Shown piece after piece: positions 1 to 10,346 of a stretch of DNA of 64,000 nucleotides. Origin of the DNA: Alistipes provencensis (lineage in GTDB: Bacteria; Bacteroidota; Bacteroidia; Bacteroidales; Rikenellaceae). Numbering within the stretch: the stretch's first letter is position 1; every line of letters begins with the position of its first letter. The translations under genes and the position numbers were made by a program. The notes below the pieces were generated by a model, which saw only the letters and a program-made list of their open reading frames with translations, had not been told where the DNA came from and did not search any database. The stretch is taken from NCBI RefSeq assembly GCF_900083545.1, contig NZ_LT559262.1, forward strand, positions 2,818,302 to 2,882,301, given 5' to 3'.

Positions 1-1925
1 TTCCAGTCCTCCGTCATGGCATCTATGAAAGCCGTGTTGTTGCGCAACTCGCCGGTCTTTGACTCCAGCTTGAACTCCGAATCACGCTTGCCCTTGTTGA
101 ACGACTTGCGTTCCCCTTCGAGCGATGCGATCCGCTTTTCCAGTTTCGCCTTGTCCAACAGGTCGGTATTGCCGGAGAGCAACGCCATGTATTCCGAGAA
201 ATTCATGCCCGATTTTTCGTCCATTGCCCCCTCGTCGATGGTACGCGCACCCATCGCACCGCTTTTGAGCTGGCTTATGAAAGTCTGCTTGCAGTGCAGG
301 AGGTTGAACTTGTAGCTGTCCAGTGACTTCTCCACCGCGTAGATGATTACATCCACGTTGTTCCCGGCGAAATGTTTGGCAATCTCATTACCTGCCCTAA
401 CTCCGCGTCCGTCACGCTGTTGCAAGTCGGACGGTCGCCACGGCGTATCGAGATGATGGATAGCCACACACCGTTTCTGGGCGTTCACACCCGTTCCGAG
501 CATAGAGGTAGAGCCGAACAGCACACGCACCGTCCCGGCGTTCATGGCGTCTATCACCGCCTTCCGCGCCTTGTCGGTCTTGCACTCCTGAATGAAGCGC
601 ACCTCGCTTGGCGGTATACCGTAGTCCTCCGTCAGTTTGCGCTTGATTTCCGAATAGACGTTCCACCCGTCGCCCGGCTGGTATGTCCCCAAATCAGAGA
701 AAACGAACTGCGTGCCTTTCTGGGCGTCGTATTTTTGATAATACTCCGCGATCATCTTGGCACAGTGACTCGCTTTGTTGTCGGGATGATCTTCGTAATT
801 CGGGTCTATCATGCGCATGTCGAGTGCCATTTTCCGGGCATAGTCCGTGGCGATGAGCATCTTCGCCTTTTCTTCCGTTTCCGAAAGCGGCAGCCTGCCC
901 AACAAGGTGGCATCGCCCGTCTTGGCGAACTGCATCAGTTTCTGTATGAAGTCCTCCTGTTCCGGCGTGGGCGGTATATGGTGCAGTATCTCGTTCTTGG
1001 CAGGACGGTCGCCCACATCCTCCGCCGTGCGGTAGTCCGTGATTTCATTATAGAAGGCGGCAAGCTCCGGCACTTTGATGAAGTAGCGGAAACGCTCCTT
1101 CTGGACCACATTGTTCGTCACGTTAAATTCAAAATCCGTCGTCTTCTTGGCAAATATCGCCGCCCAAGCGTCGAAACACCTTATGTCCTGCCGTTCCAGC
1201 TCCTTCGGGCGCAGGTACTTGAACAGCAGGTACAATTCAGTCAGTGAGTTGCTGATAGTCGTGCCGGAGAGGAAGGTCGCACCCAAGTCTTTTCCTGTGC
1301 GCTCCTGTATGGTGCGTATGGCAAAGAGCATGTTAAGTGCCTTCTGGCTTCCCTCGCTGTTTCCCAATCCCGCCACACGGTCGTGGCGCGTGTTGAAAGT
1401 CAGATTCTTGAACTGGTGGCTCTCATCTATGAAGATGTGGTCGATGCCCATCTGCTTGAAATCCACCACGTCGTCCGTGCGTGACTTTATGGCGTGTTCC
1501 ACCTTCTCCAGCTTCGCTTCAAGGTTGTGCTTGCGCTTCTCCAATCCTTTCAGCATCGCCCGCGACACGTTCTTTCCCTGCTGCCGTAGCACTTCGAGGT
1601 TTTCCTCCACCGTGTCAAGCTCTGCTTGCAGGATGCGCTGCTGCAATTCCGGCGACTGCGGTATCTTGCCGAACTGGTCGTGCGACATGATGACGCAATC
1701 GTAGTCGTTGTTCTTTATATTATTGAAGAAGCGCACACGGTTGGCGGTCGAAAAGTCCTTCTCCGAAGCGTACAGAATACGTGCGTTGGGATATGCCGCC
1801 TGATAGGTGGCTGCAATCTCCGCAACGTTGGCTTTCAGCCCGATAATCATCGGCTTGTGTGCCAAATTCAGACGCTTCATCTCATGCGCGGCGATGCACA
1901 TTATCAGCGTCTTACCGGTTCCACA
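1..1925 (-). CDS. DNA methylase/SNF2-type helicase, C-terminal exon (partial, runs off window)
   Basis: This is the second half of the large gene whose first half lies at 4403-7594; a group II intron separates them. Reading leftward, it opens with the P-loop CGTGKT (motif I), continues with [15 protein letters not shown], then the DEAD-like box IDESHQFKN, an SGTTISNS motif, and a C-terminal helicase domain with [11 protein letters not shown] (motif VI). The frame is open to base 1, giving about 640 residues. An ATG at 2024 opens the same frame through intron domain V, so automated annotation may start there, but that stretch is intron RNA. Either likely 3' splice point leaves the frame joined correctly to exon 1. 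The product is probably a helicase of over 1,700 residues carried in the excision operon; its role in the element is unknown. Confidence 0.85.
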
Positions 1926-1985
1926 GGCTAAGCACATCGCGCCTTGCCGCCCTTTCGGACGGTAGGTTTCAATGTACTCGCCACC

Positions 1986-2019
1986 GAACCGTACGTACAC
2001 GTCTCCATGTATACGGCTC
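1986..2019 (-). ncRNA. Group II intron domain V (catalytic core)
   Basis: On the minus strand the segment starts GAGCCGTAT and ends GTACGGTTC, forming the 34-base hairpin with the AGC triad and a GGAGAC terminal loop. This is the most conserved group II intron element. It starts 18 bases after the reverse transcriptase stop codon. Confidence 0.9.
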
Positions 2020-2037
2020 TCCATCAATATATTCAGT

Positions 2038-3843
2038 CTATTTCTTGTTTCCATGAATTTTACGATAACAGTTATTACAAACAGCTATTGTTTTCCTCTT
2101 TCGGGCAATCATAAAACGTTCCCATTCTTGTTTGCCTTCCAGATTCTTGAGTTTACGGACATGAAACATCTTCAAATTATCCGTTGCTCCGCAATATTCA
2201 CACTCGTTAGCCTTCAGTCGAGCCATTAGGCTCGTGCTTTGGGTTGCACGATAACTGGGCAGATTGTCCGCAAAGTCCAATCTTGCTTGCTTTTGTTGCC
2301 TAAATCCTCCATGATACAAAGCACGTTCTTTTATTGCGCCTCTATTGTCCTCATACTGTACGTAGAAAATTTTATCACGAGTGTATTTTCGGATAATCTT
2401 CCGTACGGTTGATTCATACTTTGACGAAAGTGTTTTATACATACTCTCCTTCATGTAGGAATAGAAACTATTGAGAATGTTACAGTTGTTGGCAAGACAA
2501 TAATAATTATAGATACCTCTTATCTCCGAATTATATCGGTTCAAGATTTCAAGGTCATCATTATTCCTAAGATAAGGTCGAGATTTTGACTCCCATTTCT
2601 CTTTTCCATTTTCAACTACAATTTTCATAGCACCATAGTCGAGTAGTTTCTTCCTCATAGCCTCAAGAGGTAGAAGAAGAACTGTTTTGTGGTTGAGAGA
2701 CCGGCGGGTTATACCTCGACTGTCCTTTCTTGTCTTTTCACATCTGCGGATTGTCACTTCATAGCCTAAGAACTTCGCATGGTCGCTTGAATTGGTGATT
2801 AGCGTCTTTTCATCGGAAAGTTCAAGTTTCAATGTGCCATGCAAGTAGGCTTTAATATCTTCCTTTGCTTTTACACATTCCTCTTTACTTCCGATTACAC
2901 CAATCAAAAAATCATCGGCATAACGAACGTATCTCATACGTCTGAAATTTTCATCCATGTCCAGAGTTGCAGGAAGTTGTTGCATCTCGTAATGGAGCTT
3001 GTTAATCTCCTGACGTAATACTTCTTTCTTCTGCTCATCTGTCTCATTCTTTAGTTTCTTTACTCGTTTGTACTTTCGAGATTCAATCCTTTTATATTCA
3101 GGATTTACTCTCCTTTTATCAGCCTTGTTGAAAACTGAAATGTATTTCTGCATATACTTATCCAATTTATCAAGATAAATATTTGCCAAAATCGGACTTA
3201 CAACACCCCCTTGCGGTGCTCCGCTATAAGTGTTGTAGAACTGCCATTTCTCCATATATCCTGCGTTCAGGAATTTACGAATCAGACGTAGAAACCGCTG
3301 GTCAGATATACGTTCAGCAAGAATCTCTATCATAACATCGTGGTCGATGTTGTCAAAAAATCCTTTGATGTCACCCTCAATAAACCAGCGAGTCCCGTCA
3401 AATCCCTCATGAATGGAAGCCAGTGCAGTATGGCAACTGCGGTGCGGTCTGAATCCATGTGAGCACTTTTCAAAATGTCCCTCGTAGATGGATTCAAGAA
3501 TCATTCTTACGACTTCATGCACAAGTTTGTCATCAAAGGCAGGAATGCCTAAGGGACGCTTCTTGCCATTCTTTTTAGGAATGTAAACTCTCTTAGCAGG
3601 ATAAGGTTGATAGCTTTCGTCTTTCAGTTTGTCAATGATGTTGTGTATGCGTTCAATACTCATTCCATCTATGGATTGACCGTCTGTGCCTTTCGTACAA
3701 TTCCCTTCATTAGAAGCGATGTTCTGATAGGCTAACGCATACAGGTTTTCATTGAACAGCAGTCGATAAAGCCGTTCAAACTTGTAATTTAGGTCTGAGC
3801 TATGCCCAGCCAGACTGTTTAATACATTACCTGAATCTCTCAT
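2038..3843 (-). CDS. ltrA: Group II intron reverse transcriptase/maturase with HNH endonuclease domain
   Basis: The 601-residue protein has an RT domain with [12 protein letters not shown] (about 157-168), [10 protein letters not shown] (208-217) and the catalytic YADD (308-311). A maturase region follows (about 400-520). A C-terminal HNH nuclease with CEYC near 549 and CNNC near 591 allows target-DNA cleavage. A charged insertion (about 240-290) separates RT blocks. The length and HNH domain fit chloroplast-like or similar bacterial intron classes, but the class is not certain. The protein promotes splicing and retrohoming of its own intron. All main catalytic residues are present, so the intron is probably active or only recently inactive. 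Confidence 0.95.
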   Translation of the reverse strand: MRDSGNVLNSLAGHSSDLNYKFERLYRLLFNENLYALAYQNIASNEGNCTKGTDGQSIDGMSIERIHNIIDKLKDESYQPYPAKRVYIPKKNGKKRPLGIPAFDDKLVHEVVRMILESIYEGHFEKCSHGFRPHRSCHTALASIHEGFDGTRWFIEGDIKGFFDNIDHDVMIEILAERISDQRFLRLIRKFLNAGYMEKWQFYNTYSGAPQGGVVSPILANIYLDKLDKYMQKYISVFNKADKRRVNPEYKRIESRKYKRVKKLKNETDEQKKEVLRQEINKLHYEMQQLPATLDMDENFRRMRYVRYADDFLIGVIGSKEECVKAKEDIKAYLHGTLKLELSDEKTLITNSSDHAKFLGYEVTIRRCEKTRKDSRGITRRSLNHKTVLLLPLEAMRKKLLDYGAMKIVVENGKEKWESKSRPYLRNNDDLEILNRYNSEIRGIYNYYCLANNCNILNSFYSYMKESMYKTLSSKYESTVRKIIRKYTRDKIFYVQYEDNRGAIKERALYHGGFRQQKQARLDFADNLPSYRATQSTSLMARLKANECEYCGATDNLKMFHVRKLKNLEGKQEWERFMIARKRKTIAVCNNCYRKIHGNKK

Positions 3844-4402
3844 AATGTCTCACACATTTTTCGTTAAACGTATTAAAAATATTAACTGTCTCCCTTCGCC
3901 ATGTACAAGGCTTTCCCTTGCTCGGACTACTACGGAGACTCTGTTGCCATGCCGAATATTCAAGGAACTTGTATTCCCATAGCCAACTTTTATTGGCGTT
4001 TCGGTTTAGACAATCCCCATTTAGACATATAGTAACATAGCGTGATAGATTGTCGGATGCGATTTTCGTCCTTTTCCGCTTATTACGGCTGTTCTGCAAT
4101 CGGTTTTCGGCTCTCATACTCGAAGTCGGAAAGTAGAAGTATTGCAGCCCGACGTTTGTAACTATCTTCCGTCGGGGTTTACCAACTAACAACTTGGACT
4201 GTCGTTCAAACAGTATAGTCTTCATCCTCATATCTATCGTTTCATTTAGACATTCAGTAGCAGTACGATAGTTTACTGACTTATGCCGTTTCCAACATGC
4301 GACACTCCCCACCGCCTTTCGGCTAAGTGGATAAGTTGGCTAATGACCGGCGTTGAAAACCCTTGCCGGGTAGGTTGCTAATCCTACATTTACTATATGC
4401 CC

Positions 4403-7400
4403 TTATGGGCGCAGCACCTCGTGGTCGCAAATTCCGCCGCCGTTCTGTTTCAACATCCAGACGCAATCCATCTGTGAGGGATAGACGCTCTTGATACCCC
4501 GGCTTGCCAGCCCTTTCAGGTTGAGGTCGGGAAAGGTCTGATGGGAGCCGTCGTAGCGCGGGCGCACGAAACAGTTGAACTTGCGGTTATACATCGTCAC
4601 AAGCCGCTCCTTGAACTGCGGCGACTGCTCTTCGAGCCATTCGGAGAAGCCGTTTCGTATCTCGTCAATCTTGGCGTTGGCGAGTTGTATTCCCTCGCTG
4701 TCGCGCATCTTGATGTCGTTGCCATGCTCGTCCTTGCCGATGGACTTCATCATGTCAGGGCAGGTGTTGTGCAGGGCGTGTTTTAGGAGGTGCATACCGT
4801 CATAGTTCCGGTAATACCCCTTCACCAGAAACTCGTCCGTGATTTTCATGGTGCGGTAGCCGCACACCACCGAAAACTCGTCCATGCTTGCGGAATAGGC
4901 GATTTTCACCTCCGTGTCGAACAGCCGGCTCATGTAGGCGGCATAGACACCCGTCGGAATCCAGCGTTCCCCGAAATTGAAGTCCAGATCCTCGAAGGCG
5001 ATGCGCTGCGGCTCGGCATCTTTCAGAGCCTCCAACGCCTGCTTCACCTCCGGCATACGCTCATTTTCGGGATTGTCACCCATCCATGCCTCTATGCGTT
5101 CCGCTTTCTCTATGACATTTCCGGCGATGAAACGGTCTTTGATTTCGTAACCGGTCACGAGCGGATTGTAGTAGATGCGCCCTTGCAGGGCAGTGAGCAA
5201 ATCCTCCGCCGTGCTGTCGGTTATCTCCCGCATATAGTCGAGATTGACCGTACCATATTTGTTGAGCGACGCAGACAGGGCTTCTTCGGGAGAGCCTACG
5301 TTGGCATGGCTCTCCACCGCGAAGGAAACAGGATGCTCGAAGATGTCCGCCTTGACGAACTTTCCGTTTTCCATCCGTTCCAGCGAAAGGATGTCGCGCC
5401 CGCCCGCATCCATCATCACTAACTTCACGTTCTGCTTGGCGTTGAGGTTGCCGTAGCGCATGACAAACTCATCGTAACAGGTATTCAGATGCTCTCGCCA
5501 CGGAACATTTGCCTCGCGCCGGAGCGATTCATAACGGTACAGACGCTCGTAGGCGTCACGCAGCGACACATACAACAACGCCTTTTCCTTCTGGTATCCT
5601 TTCAGGTCGAGCGGCTGGAATGTCGCCCCGTATGGCGTGATGTCTTTCAGGTAGCCGATGTTATGACGCCCCCGGTCAGCCACCAGCGACCCTTCGCGCA
5701 GGTGCATCTCCGGCGTGCGGTGGTAGGCACGCGGAGAAAGGTCCACGACTTCCTCCTTCGGCTTTTCCGCTTCGATGTCGGGGAAAAGGAAAGTCCCCAC
5801 CGCTTCCGATGGGGTATCTGTAACGGCAGGTGCGGCGACTGCCTCCGGCTGTGTTTCCTCCTGTCGTGGCTGCTCACGGGAAGTTTCCGGCACGGCTTTC
5901 ACTTCCGTCTTTTCCGCCACTTGTTTCTCGTTATGCTGCCTTGCCAGTTCCCGAAGTTCTTTCCTACGCTCCGGCGTCAAACCCATCATCATTTCATAGA
6001 AACCGTTGATGGGAGGATTGGTATCCCAGTCCAGTGTGGCATAGATGTCGTCCGGGTCGGCAGGCTTGGCGGTGTTCTCCGCTTTCACCTCCTTATTCTC
6101 CATTGCGGGTTTTGCAGTTGGAGCTGTCGGTGTAACCGTGACTTTCGGTTTGGGCGGAGTGGACTTTGCCGTAACTGCCTTTTTCACCGTCTTTTTCTTT
6201 TTGGAGGTTTTCGGTTGGCTGACCTCTTCCGTCATCCCCCAGAGGTCAAGCAGGGTGAGCTGCACGCCTGCGGAATATTGCGGGCGCGGTTCTATCTCCG
6301 GCTTTTCATCTGCGGGTTGCGGCTTTTCTGTCGGAGTTTCCACCGTCTGCGCCGAGGATACTGTTTCCAATTTTATGGCAGGACGCTCTACTTTATTTTG
6401 AACGGCAACTTTTTCTTCCGTTCCTGCCTGCCGGATTGAACCCGAATACAAGCGCATGGCAAGCCTGTAATGGAAATCCTCGTCGAGCATACGGCGCAAA
6501 TCCCCGGCGATGCCTGCTGCCTTGCCCTCGTGCAGATAAACCATAGCGGGCTTCCCGTAGGGGTCTGTGTCAAGTTTCGCCATCGTATGCACGATGCGTT
6601 CCGGGTGGTGGATGAAATAGGCGTTGTCGGTCAGGGCGGTTTTCGTGTCCGTCTGTATCACGGTCATCAGCCGCTCGTCCTGCGACATTTCCTTCTTGCT
6701 GAGGTTCTTTTGCAGGACAATCAGGTCACTGCCCACCTCCGTGCCCGCGTTGTCCGTGAACAGGTTGTTGGGCAGGCGTATCGCGGATACCAGATTGGCC
6801 TGACTGAACAGCTCGTTACGCACGGAGGTCTTGGTGCTATTCAATACCCCTTGCGAGGTGATGAACGCCACGATACCGCCGTCACGCACGGCATCCAGTC
6901 CTTTGAGAAAGAAATAGTTGTGGATGGTTTTCTGGGCGGAGCGTCTGCCGAAAGAGTCGCTCCGCTGAAACTCCGCGTCGAACACGGCAATGTCACCGAA
7001 CGGAATGTTGGACACCGCCAAGTCGAAATAATTGTTGAACGGTCTTTCGATTTTCTCAAAACCGCAGGTGCGCATTTTCTGGTCGGGATAGAGATGCCTC
7101 AAGATTGTACCCGTGAGCAGATCCTTCTCGAAAGCCATCACATCCGCATTGGGGCTGTGCCGCAGCATGGAATCCACGAACACGCCGACACCTGCCGACG
7201 GTTCGAGCATACGGGCGGGGCGGACGCTGTAATCTGCCAGCACGTCCGCGATGGTGTCGGTTATCTCTTTGGGGGTGTAGAAAGCGGTCAGCACGGACGC
7301 TTTCAGCGAATCCACAAACCGCTTGTACTCTGTTTCGTCCTTGCTGTTCTCACGGATAAGCCTGTGCAGCTCCACCGTCGGGGCGAACAGTTCGAGGTCG

Positions 7401-7594
7401 GATTTCGCCCACCGGACGGCATCCGTCAGTTCCTTTGCAGGGTTGAGGATACATTTCAGACCGCCGAAACCGCAGTACCTTTGAAGTATGGCACGCTCTT
7501 CGGTTGTCGCTGTCCTATTTTCCCTGTCAAGGATGAATGCCGTCCGTATCGCCTCGATGTTGTCCCGCAGTTTCTGTTTGCGGTTAAACGCCAT
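4403..7594 (-). CDS. DNA methylase/SNF2-type helicase, N-terminal exon (interrupted by intron)
   Basis: The open frame gives 1,063 residues, of which the last few (after DHEV) are read from intron sequence. Residues 120-300 carry an N6-adenine methylase fold: a SAM site LEPSAGVGVF and the catalytic motif SNIPFGD, a variant of NPPY. A proline/lysine/glutamate-rich linker follows (about 400-620), then a region ending in MDCVWMLKQNGGG, which leads into the helicase. The start ATG overlaps the end of the DUF1896 gene by 11 bases, so the two are translationally linked. Such giant methylase-helicase proteins are common in Bacteroidales conjugative elements; protection from host restriction is a possible role, but this is inference. 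Confidence 0.9.
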   Translation of the reverse strand: MAFNRKQKLRDNIEAIRTAFILDRENRTATTEERAILQRYCGFGGLKCILNPAKELTDAVRWAKSDLELFAPTVELHRLIRENSKDETEYKRFVDSLKASVLTAFYTPKEITDTIADVLADYSVRPARMLEPSAGVGVFVDSMLRHSPNADVMAFEKDLLTGTILRHLYPDQKMRTCGFEKIERPFNNYFDLAVSNIPFGDIAVFDAEFQRSDSFGRRSAQKTIHNYFFLKGLDAVRDGGIVAFITSQGVLNSTKTSVRNELFSQANLVSAIRLPNNLFTDNAGTEVGSDLIVLQKNLSKKEMSQDERLMTVIQTDTKTALTDNAYFIHHPERIVHTMAKLDTDPYGKPAMVYLHEGKAAGIAGDLRRMLDEDFHYRLAMRLYSGSIRQAGTEEKVAVQNKVERPAIKLETVSSAQTVETPTEKPQPADEKPEIEPRPQYSAGVQLTLLDLWGMTEEVSQPKTSKKKKTVKKAVTAKSTPPKPKVTVTPTAPTAKPAMENKEVKAENTAKPADPDDIYATLDWDTNPPINGFYEMMMGLTPERRKELRELARQHNEKQVAEKTEVKAVPETSREQPRQEETQPEAVAAPAVTDTPSEAVGTFLFPDIEAEKPKEEVVDLSPRAYHRTPEMHLREGSLVADRGRHNIGYLKDITPYGATFQPLDLKGYQKEKALLYVSLRDAYERLYRYESLRREANVPWREHLNTCYDEFVMRYGNLNAKQNVKLVMMDAGGRDILSLERMENGKFVKADIFEHPVSFAVESHANVGSPEEALSASLNKYGTVNLDYMREITDSTAEDLLTALQGRIYYNPLVTGYEIKDRFIAGNVIEKAERIEAWMGDNPENERMPEVKQALEALKDAEPQRIAFEDLDFNFGERWIPTGVYAAYMSRLFDTEVKIAYSASMDEFSVVCGYRTMKITDEFLVKGYYRNYDGMHLLKHALHNTCPDMMKSIGKDEHGNDIKMRDSEGIQLANAKIDEIRNGFSEWLEEQSPQFKERLVTMYNRKFNCFVRPRYDGSHQTFPDLNLKGLASRGIKSVYPSQMDCVWMLKQNGGGICDHEVLRP

Positions 7595-8036
7595 ATTCGT
7601 CTAAGTAAAGGACGGTTGCTCCCGTCAGCTCCGTGTAGAGCAGGTCGTAATCGGAAGACAGGGCGAAATTGTCATCCGAGAGGTCATAGACGGAGAACAC
7701 GTTGCCGACAAGCGGCAGCAGTTTCAGGACAAAGGCTTCACGCTTCTCTTCCGGCACTTCATCGGCAAACTCGTTTTCCACGACTTCGCGGAGGATGGCG
7801 TAACGGGAATAATGCAGCCCGCGCAGCAGCGTGTCCATCGCCAGTTCCTGCGCACCATCGGCGGGATAGCCTTCAAGCCGTGCCCTCTCATACGTTTCGG
7901 CGGCACGGTCGGCCCGTTCCCGTATGAAAGCGGTGTCGTCAGCCTGTTCAAACTTGTTCGTGCGGAGATAGTCCAGCAGGTACAGACCGTAATAGGAAAA
8001 GTCGGTCTGACCCTCGTTTTTCTTCTTGTTGTTCAT
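7584..8036 (-). CDS. DUF1896 family protein
   Basis: This 150-residue acidic protein matches the DUF1896 family carried by Bacteroidales conjugative transposons; its function is unknown. The ATG at 8036 (MNNKKKNEG) is chosen because the upstream part of the open frame covers a hairpin and reads like non-coding sequence. It has no signal peptide or membrane segment, so it is probably cytosolic. It overlaps the methylase/helicase start and follows topB, from which a terminator-like hairpin separates it. Confidence 0.85.
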   Translation of the reverse strand: MNNKKKNEGQTDFSYYGLYLLDYLRTNKFEQADDTAFIRERADRAAETYERARLEGYPADGAQELAMDTLLRGLHYSRYAILREVVENEFADEVPEEKREAFVLKLLPLVGNVFSVYDLSDDNFALSSDYDLLYTELTGATVLYLDEYGV

Positions 8037-8038
8037 TA

Positions 8039-8137
8039 CTTTGGATTTAGCGGATTGATAATTAACGGGATAATCGGTTGGAAAAAGGAAGAAAAAGGCA
8101 CTCGGTATCCCTCCGAGTGCCACCACTAAATCCAAAG
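8039..8137 (-). terminator. Hairpin with flanking inverted repeat between topB and DUF1896
   Basis: A perfect 9-bp stem (GGCACTCGG, 8097-8105, with CCGAGTGCC, 8113-8121) is followed on the minus strand by a T-rich stretch, as in an intrinsic terminator. It is enclosed by a perfect 12-bp inverted repeat, CTTTGGATTTAG (8039-8050) and CTAAATCCAAAG (8126-8137). Two alternative foldings are possible. It could reduce transcription from topB into DUF1896 and the helicase. Confidence 0.55.
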
Positions 8138-8198
8138 TATGAGTGTAATCCGGTATCGAAGAACAATTCATTACTCTGAACAAGTGGCAAAGTTAATA

Positions 8199-10286
8199 CT
8201 ATTTCTTCCGTCCTGAAAATTTCTTGTCCTTTTTAGCCTCCGGGAACACAAAAGTCGTGTTATATTCCCCGTCAAAGGCGACAACAGCATCGAAACTCTT
8301 GCCCTGTTTGCTCTTGAACCCTTTGAGCAGCTTGGTATGCCCTTCGGTGAGCAGGTCTTTGATTTCATCGTCGGACAGGGTGCGTCCCGCTTTCAGCCGG
8401 AACACGGGCAGTCCGCACTCCGTGTTGTCGCAGCGTACCACCTTGCCGTAGAACCGCATCCTGCCCGTGCCACACTTGGGACACGCGCAGCCGGAGTCAC
8501 GGCTGCCGAAGAGCTTGTCGCACGAGATCAGTTCGGAGGTTATCTCACGTGTGTACGCCTCTATCTCCTTGCGGAAGGTGTCGTCGGACAGTTCCCCGCG
8601 CTCGATACGCGCCAGCTCCTTTTCCCATTCGCCCGTCATGGCAACATCGGCGATGCGCATCGTCTTGACGACGGAATTGAGGGCAAGTCCTTTTTCGGTG
8701 GGAACAAGCGACTTCTTGCAGCGTTCCATGTAACCGCGCTTGAAAAGCGTTTCGATGATGGAGGCGCGTGTGGCGGGAGTACCGATGCCACAGTCCTTCA
8801 TCGCCTGCCGCAGTGCGTCGTCCTCAATTTCCTTGCCCGCCGTTTCCATTGCCGAGAGCAGGGTGGCTTCGGTATGCAGCGGCTTGGGTTTGGTCTTTCC
8901 TTCGGTAATGGACGAGCCTTTCGGTGTCAGCGTGTCGCCTTCCTGCCAGCCGGGGATGGTAATTTCCTCTTTTTCCTCGCCATAGACGGCACGCCATCCG
9001 GTTTGCTTCACGACGCTGCCTTTTACGGTAAACTCCACTCCGGCACATTCCGCCGTGACAGTGGTCACATCCTTGACGCATTTCTCAGAGAATGCCTCGA
9101 CCATACGCCCGGCAATCATCTGATAGATGGTATTGTCCTCTTTGGAGAGGAAGAGCGGTTTCTCACCCGTGACGAGCAGGGCATGGTGGTCTGTCACCTT
9201 GCCGTCGTCCACGCTGCGGCGTGTCGGGGCGGCTTTTGCCCGCACCTTGTCTTTCCATTCGGGCTGTGTGCCGATGAAAGCGAGCAGTTTGGGAATTTCG
9301 GCAAACACGTCTTCGGGGATGTAGCGGCTTCCCGTTCTCGGATAGGTTATCAACTTCTTTTCGTAGAGTTTCTGCGCGATTTCAAGCGTCTGTTCCGCCG
9401 TGAAGCCGTGCTTGGCGTTGGCTTCTTTCTGGAGCGTGGTCAGGTCGTAGAGCAAGGGAGTTTCCTCCGTCTTCTCCTTGCGCTCGGCTTTCGTGACAGT
9501 GGCGCAACCTGCCGCCTTTACCTTATTATATAGTTCCATCGCCGGTTCTTTCTCTTTCCATTTCTCGGAGGATGAGAATTTCACGACTTCGCCGTCGCAA
9601 CCGTCCGTTGCGATATGGAGCTGCCAGAATGCTTCGGACGTAAAGCGGCGGTTCTCCCAGTAGCGTTCACATACCATAGCCAACGTTGGTGTCTGCACCC
9701 GCCCCACGGAATACGTGCCGTGTCCGGCGGCGATGGATAACGCCTGTGTGCCGTTGATGCCCACGAGCCAGTCGGATTCGCTCCGCGCTTTGGCGGCGAG
9801 GTAGAGGTTGTCGTATTTGCTGCCGTCTTCGAGTTTCCGCAGTCCCTCGCGGATAGCTTTGTCGGTGAGAGAGCTGATCCACAGGCGCACGAAAGGAGTG
9901 GTGCAACCCGTATAGTGGTAGAGGTAGCGGAAGATAAGCTCTCCCTCGCGTCCGGCATCGGTCGCCACGATGATATGTTCGCTTGTGTCGAACAGTCTTT
10001 TGATGACTTTTATCTGCGACACCACGCCGCTGTCGGGCTTGTAACCTTTCTCCGTCCTGACCTGACGGGGGACGAGCGTGAATGTGTCGGGAATAATCGG
10101 GAGGTTGTCACGGACAAATCCGCGCACGCCGTAGCCGTCGGGCATGGCAAGCTGAACGAGGTGTCCGAATGCCCATGTCACGGCATAACCGCCTCCCTCG
10201 AAATATCCTTCCTCTCTCTTTGTCGCGCCCACGATGCGGGCGATTTCACGTGCCACGGAGGGCTTTTCTGCAATGATTGTCTTCAT
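8199..10286 (-). CDS. topB: DNA topoisomerase III (Exc-like)
   Basis: The 695-residue type IA topoisomerase begins with a TOPRIM domain (IIAEKPSVAREIA at 4-16; DAGREGELI near 110). The active-site tyrosine lies in LITYPRTGSRYIPED (about 330). Near 600 it has a cysteine-rich zinc ribbon (CACPKCG, then CDNTECG) and ends in a Lys-rich tail. In CTnDOT the equivalent gene is exc, the last gene of the excision operon; there Exc has topoisomerase activity and supports excision in vivo. The position after an orf3-like gene fits that role. It starts 60 bases after the upstream gene. Confidence 0.93.
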   Translation of the reverse strand: MKTIIAEKPSVAREIARIVGATKREEGYFEGGGYAVTWAFGHLVQLAMPDGYGVRGFVRDNLPIIPDTFTLVPRQVRTEKGYKPDSGVVSQIKVIKRLFDTSEHIIVATDAGREGELIFRYLYHYTGCTTPFVRLWISSLTDKAIREGLRKLEDGSKYDNLYLAAKARSESDWLVGINGTQALSIAAGHGTYSVGRVQTPTLAMVCERYWENRRFTSEAFWQLHIATDGCDGEVVKFSSSEKWKEKEPAMELYNKVKAAGCATVTKAERKEKTEETPLLYDLTTLQKEANAKHGFTAEQTLEIAQKLYEKKLITYPRTGSRYIPEDVFAEIPKLLAFIGTQPEWKDKVRAKAAPTRRSVDDGKVTDHHALLVTGEKPLFLSKEDNTIYQMIAGRMVEAFSEKCVKDVTTVTAECAGVEFTVKGSVVKQTGWRAVYGEEKEEITIPGWQEGDTLTPKGSSITEGKTKPKPLHTEATLLSAMETAGKEIEDDALRQAMKDCGIGTPATRASIIETLFKRGYMERCKKSLVPTEKGLALNSVVKTMRIADVAMTGEWEKELARIERGELSDDTFRKEIEAYTREITSELISCDKLFGSRDSGCACPKCGTGRMRFYGKVVRCDNTECGLPVFRLKAGRTLSDDEIKDLLTEGHTKLLKGFKSKQGKSFDAVVAFDGEYNTTFVFPEAKKDKKFSGRKK

Positions 10287-10346
10287 GTCTTCTTCTTTTT
10301 TGTTGATACTTTGGATTTTATTTTGGATTCAGTGGCGGACACGGGA

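Larger units (their letters stand above)
1926..4417 (-). mobile_element. Group II intron inserted in the helicase P-loop
   Basis: The intron of about 2.5 kb is AT-rich compared with the flanking element. It has a structured 5' part (4417 to about 3850), an internal reverse transcriptase ORF, and a canonical 34-base domain V at 1986-2019 followed by a domain VI hairpin at about 1930-1980 with a GAAA tetraloop. The flanking coding sequence reads GGGICDHE before and GTGKT after, so the intron sits between the DHEV and GTGKT parts of the SNF2-type motif I. The 5' end reads GTGCTGCG, close to but not exactly the usual GTGYG. The exact ends are therefore uncertain by a few bases. It lies in the same orientation as the host gene, as needed for splicing. 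Confidence 0.88.

Noticed and set aside
1930..2024. Protein-like reading through intron domains V and VI into the helicase ([10 protein letters not shown]...RPKGR)
   Set aside because: The bases form the canonical domain V and VI hairpins; the reading is a frame coincidence, although annotation tools may extend the exon to 2024.
3827..4312. 161-codon minus-strand ORF upstream of the reverse transcriptase
   Set aside because: It lies in the structured 5' RNA part of the group II intron and has no protein-like pattern.
6470..7927. 485-codon plus-strand ORF
   Set aside because: It is antisense to the methylase exon and DUF1896 and has no recognisable domain.
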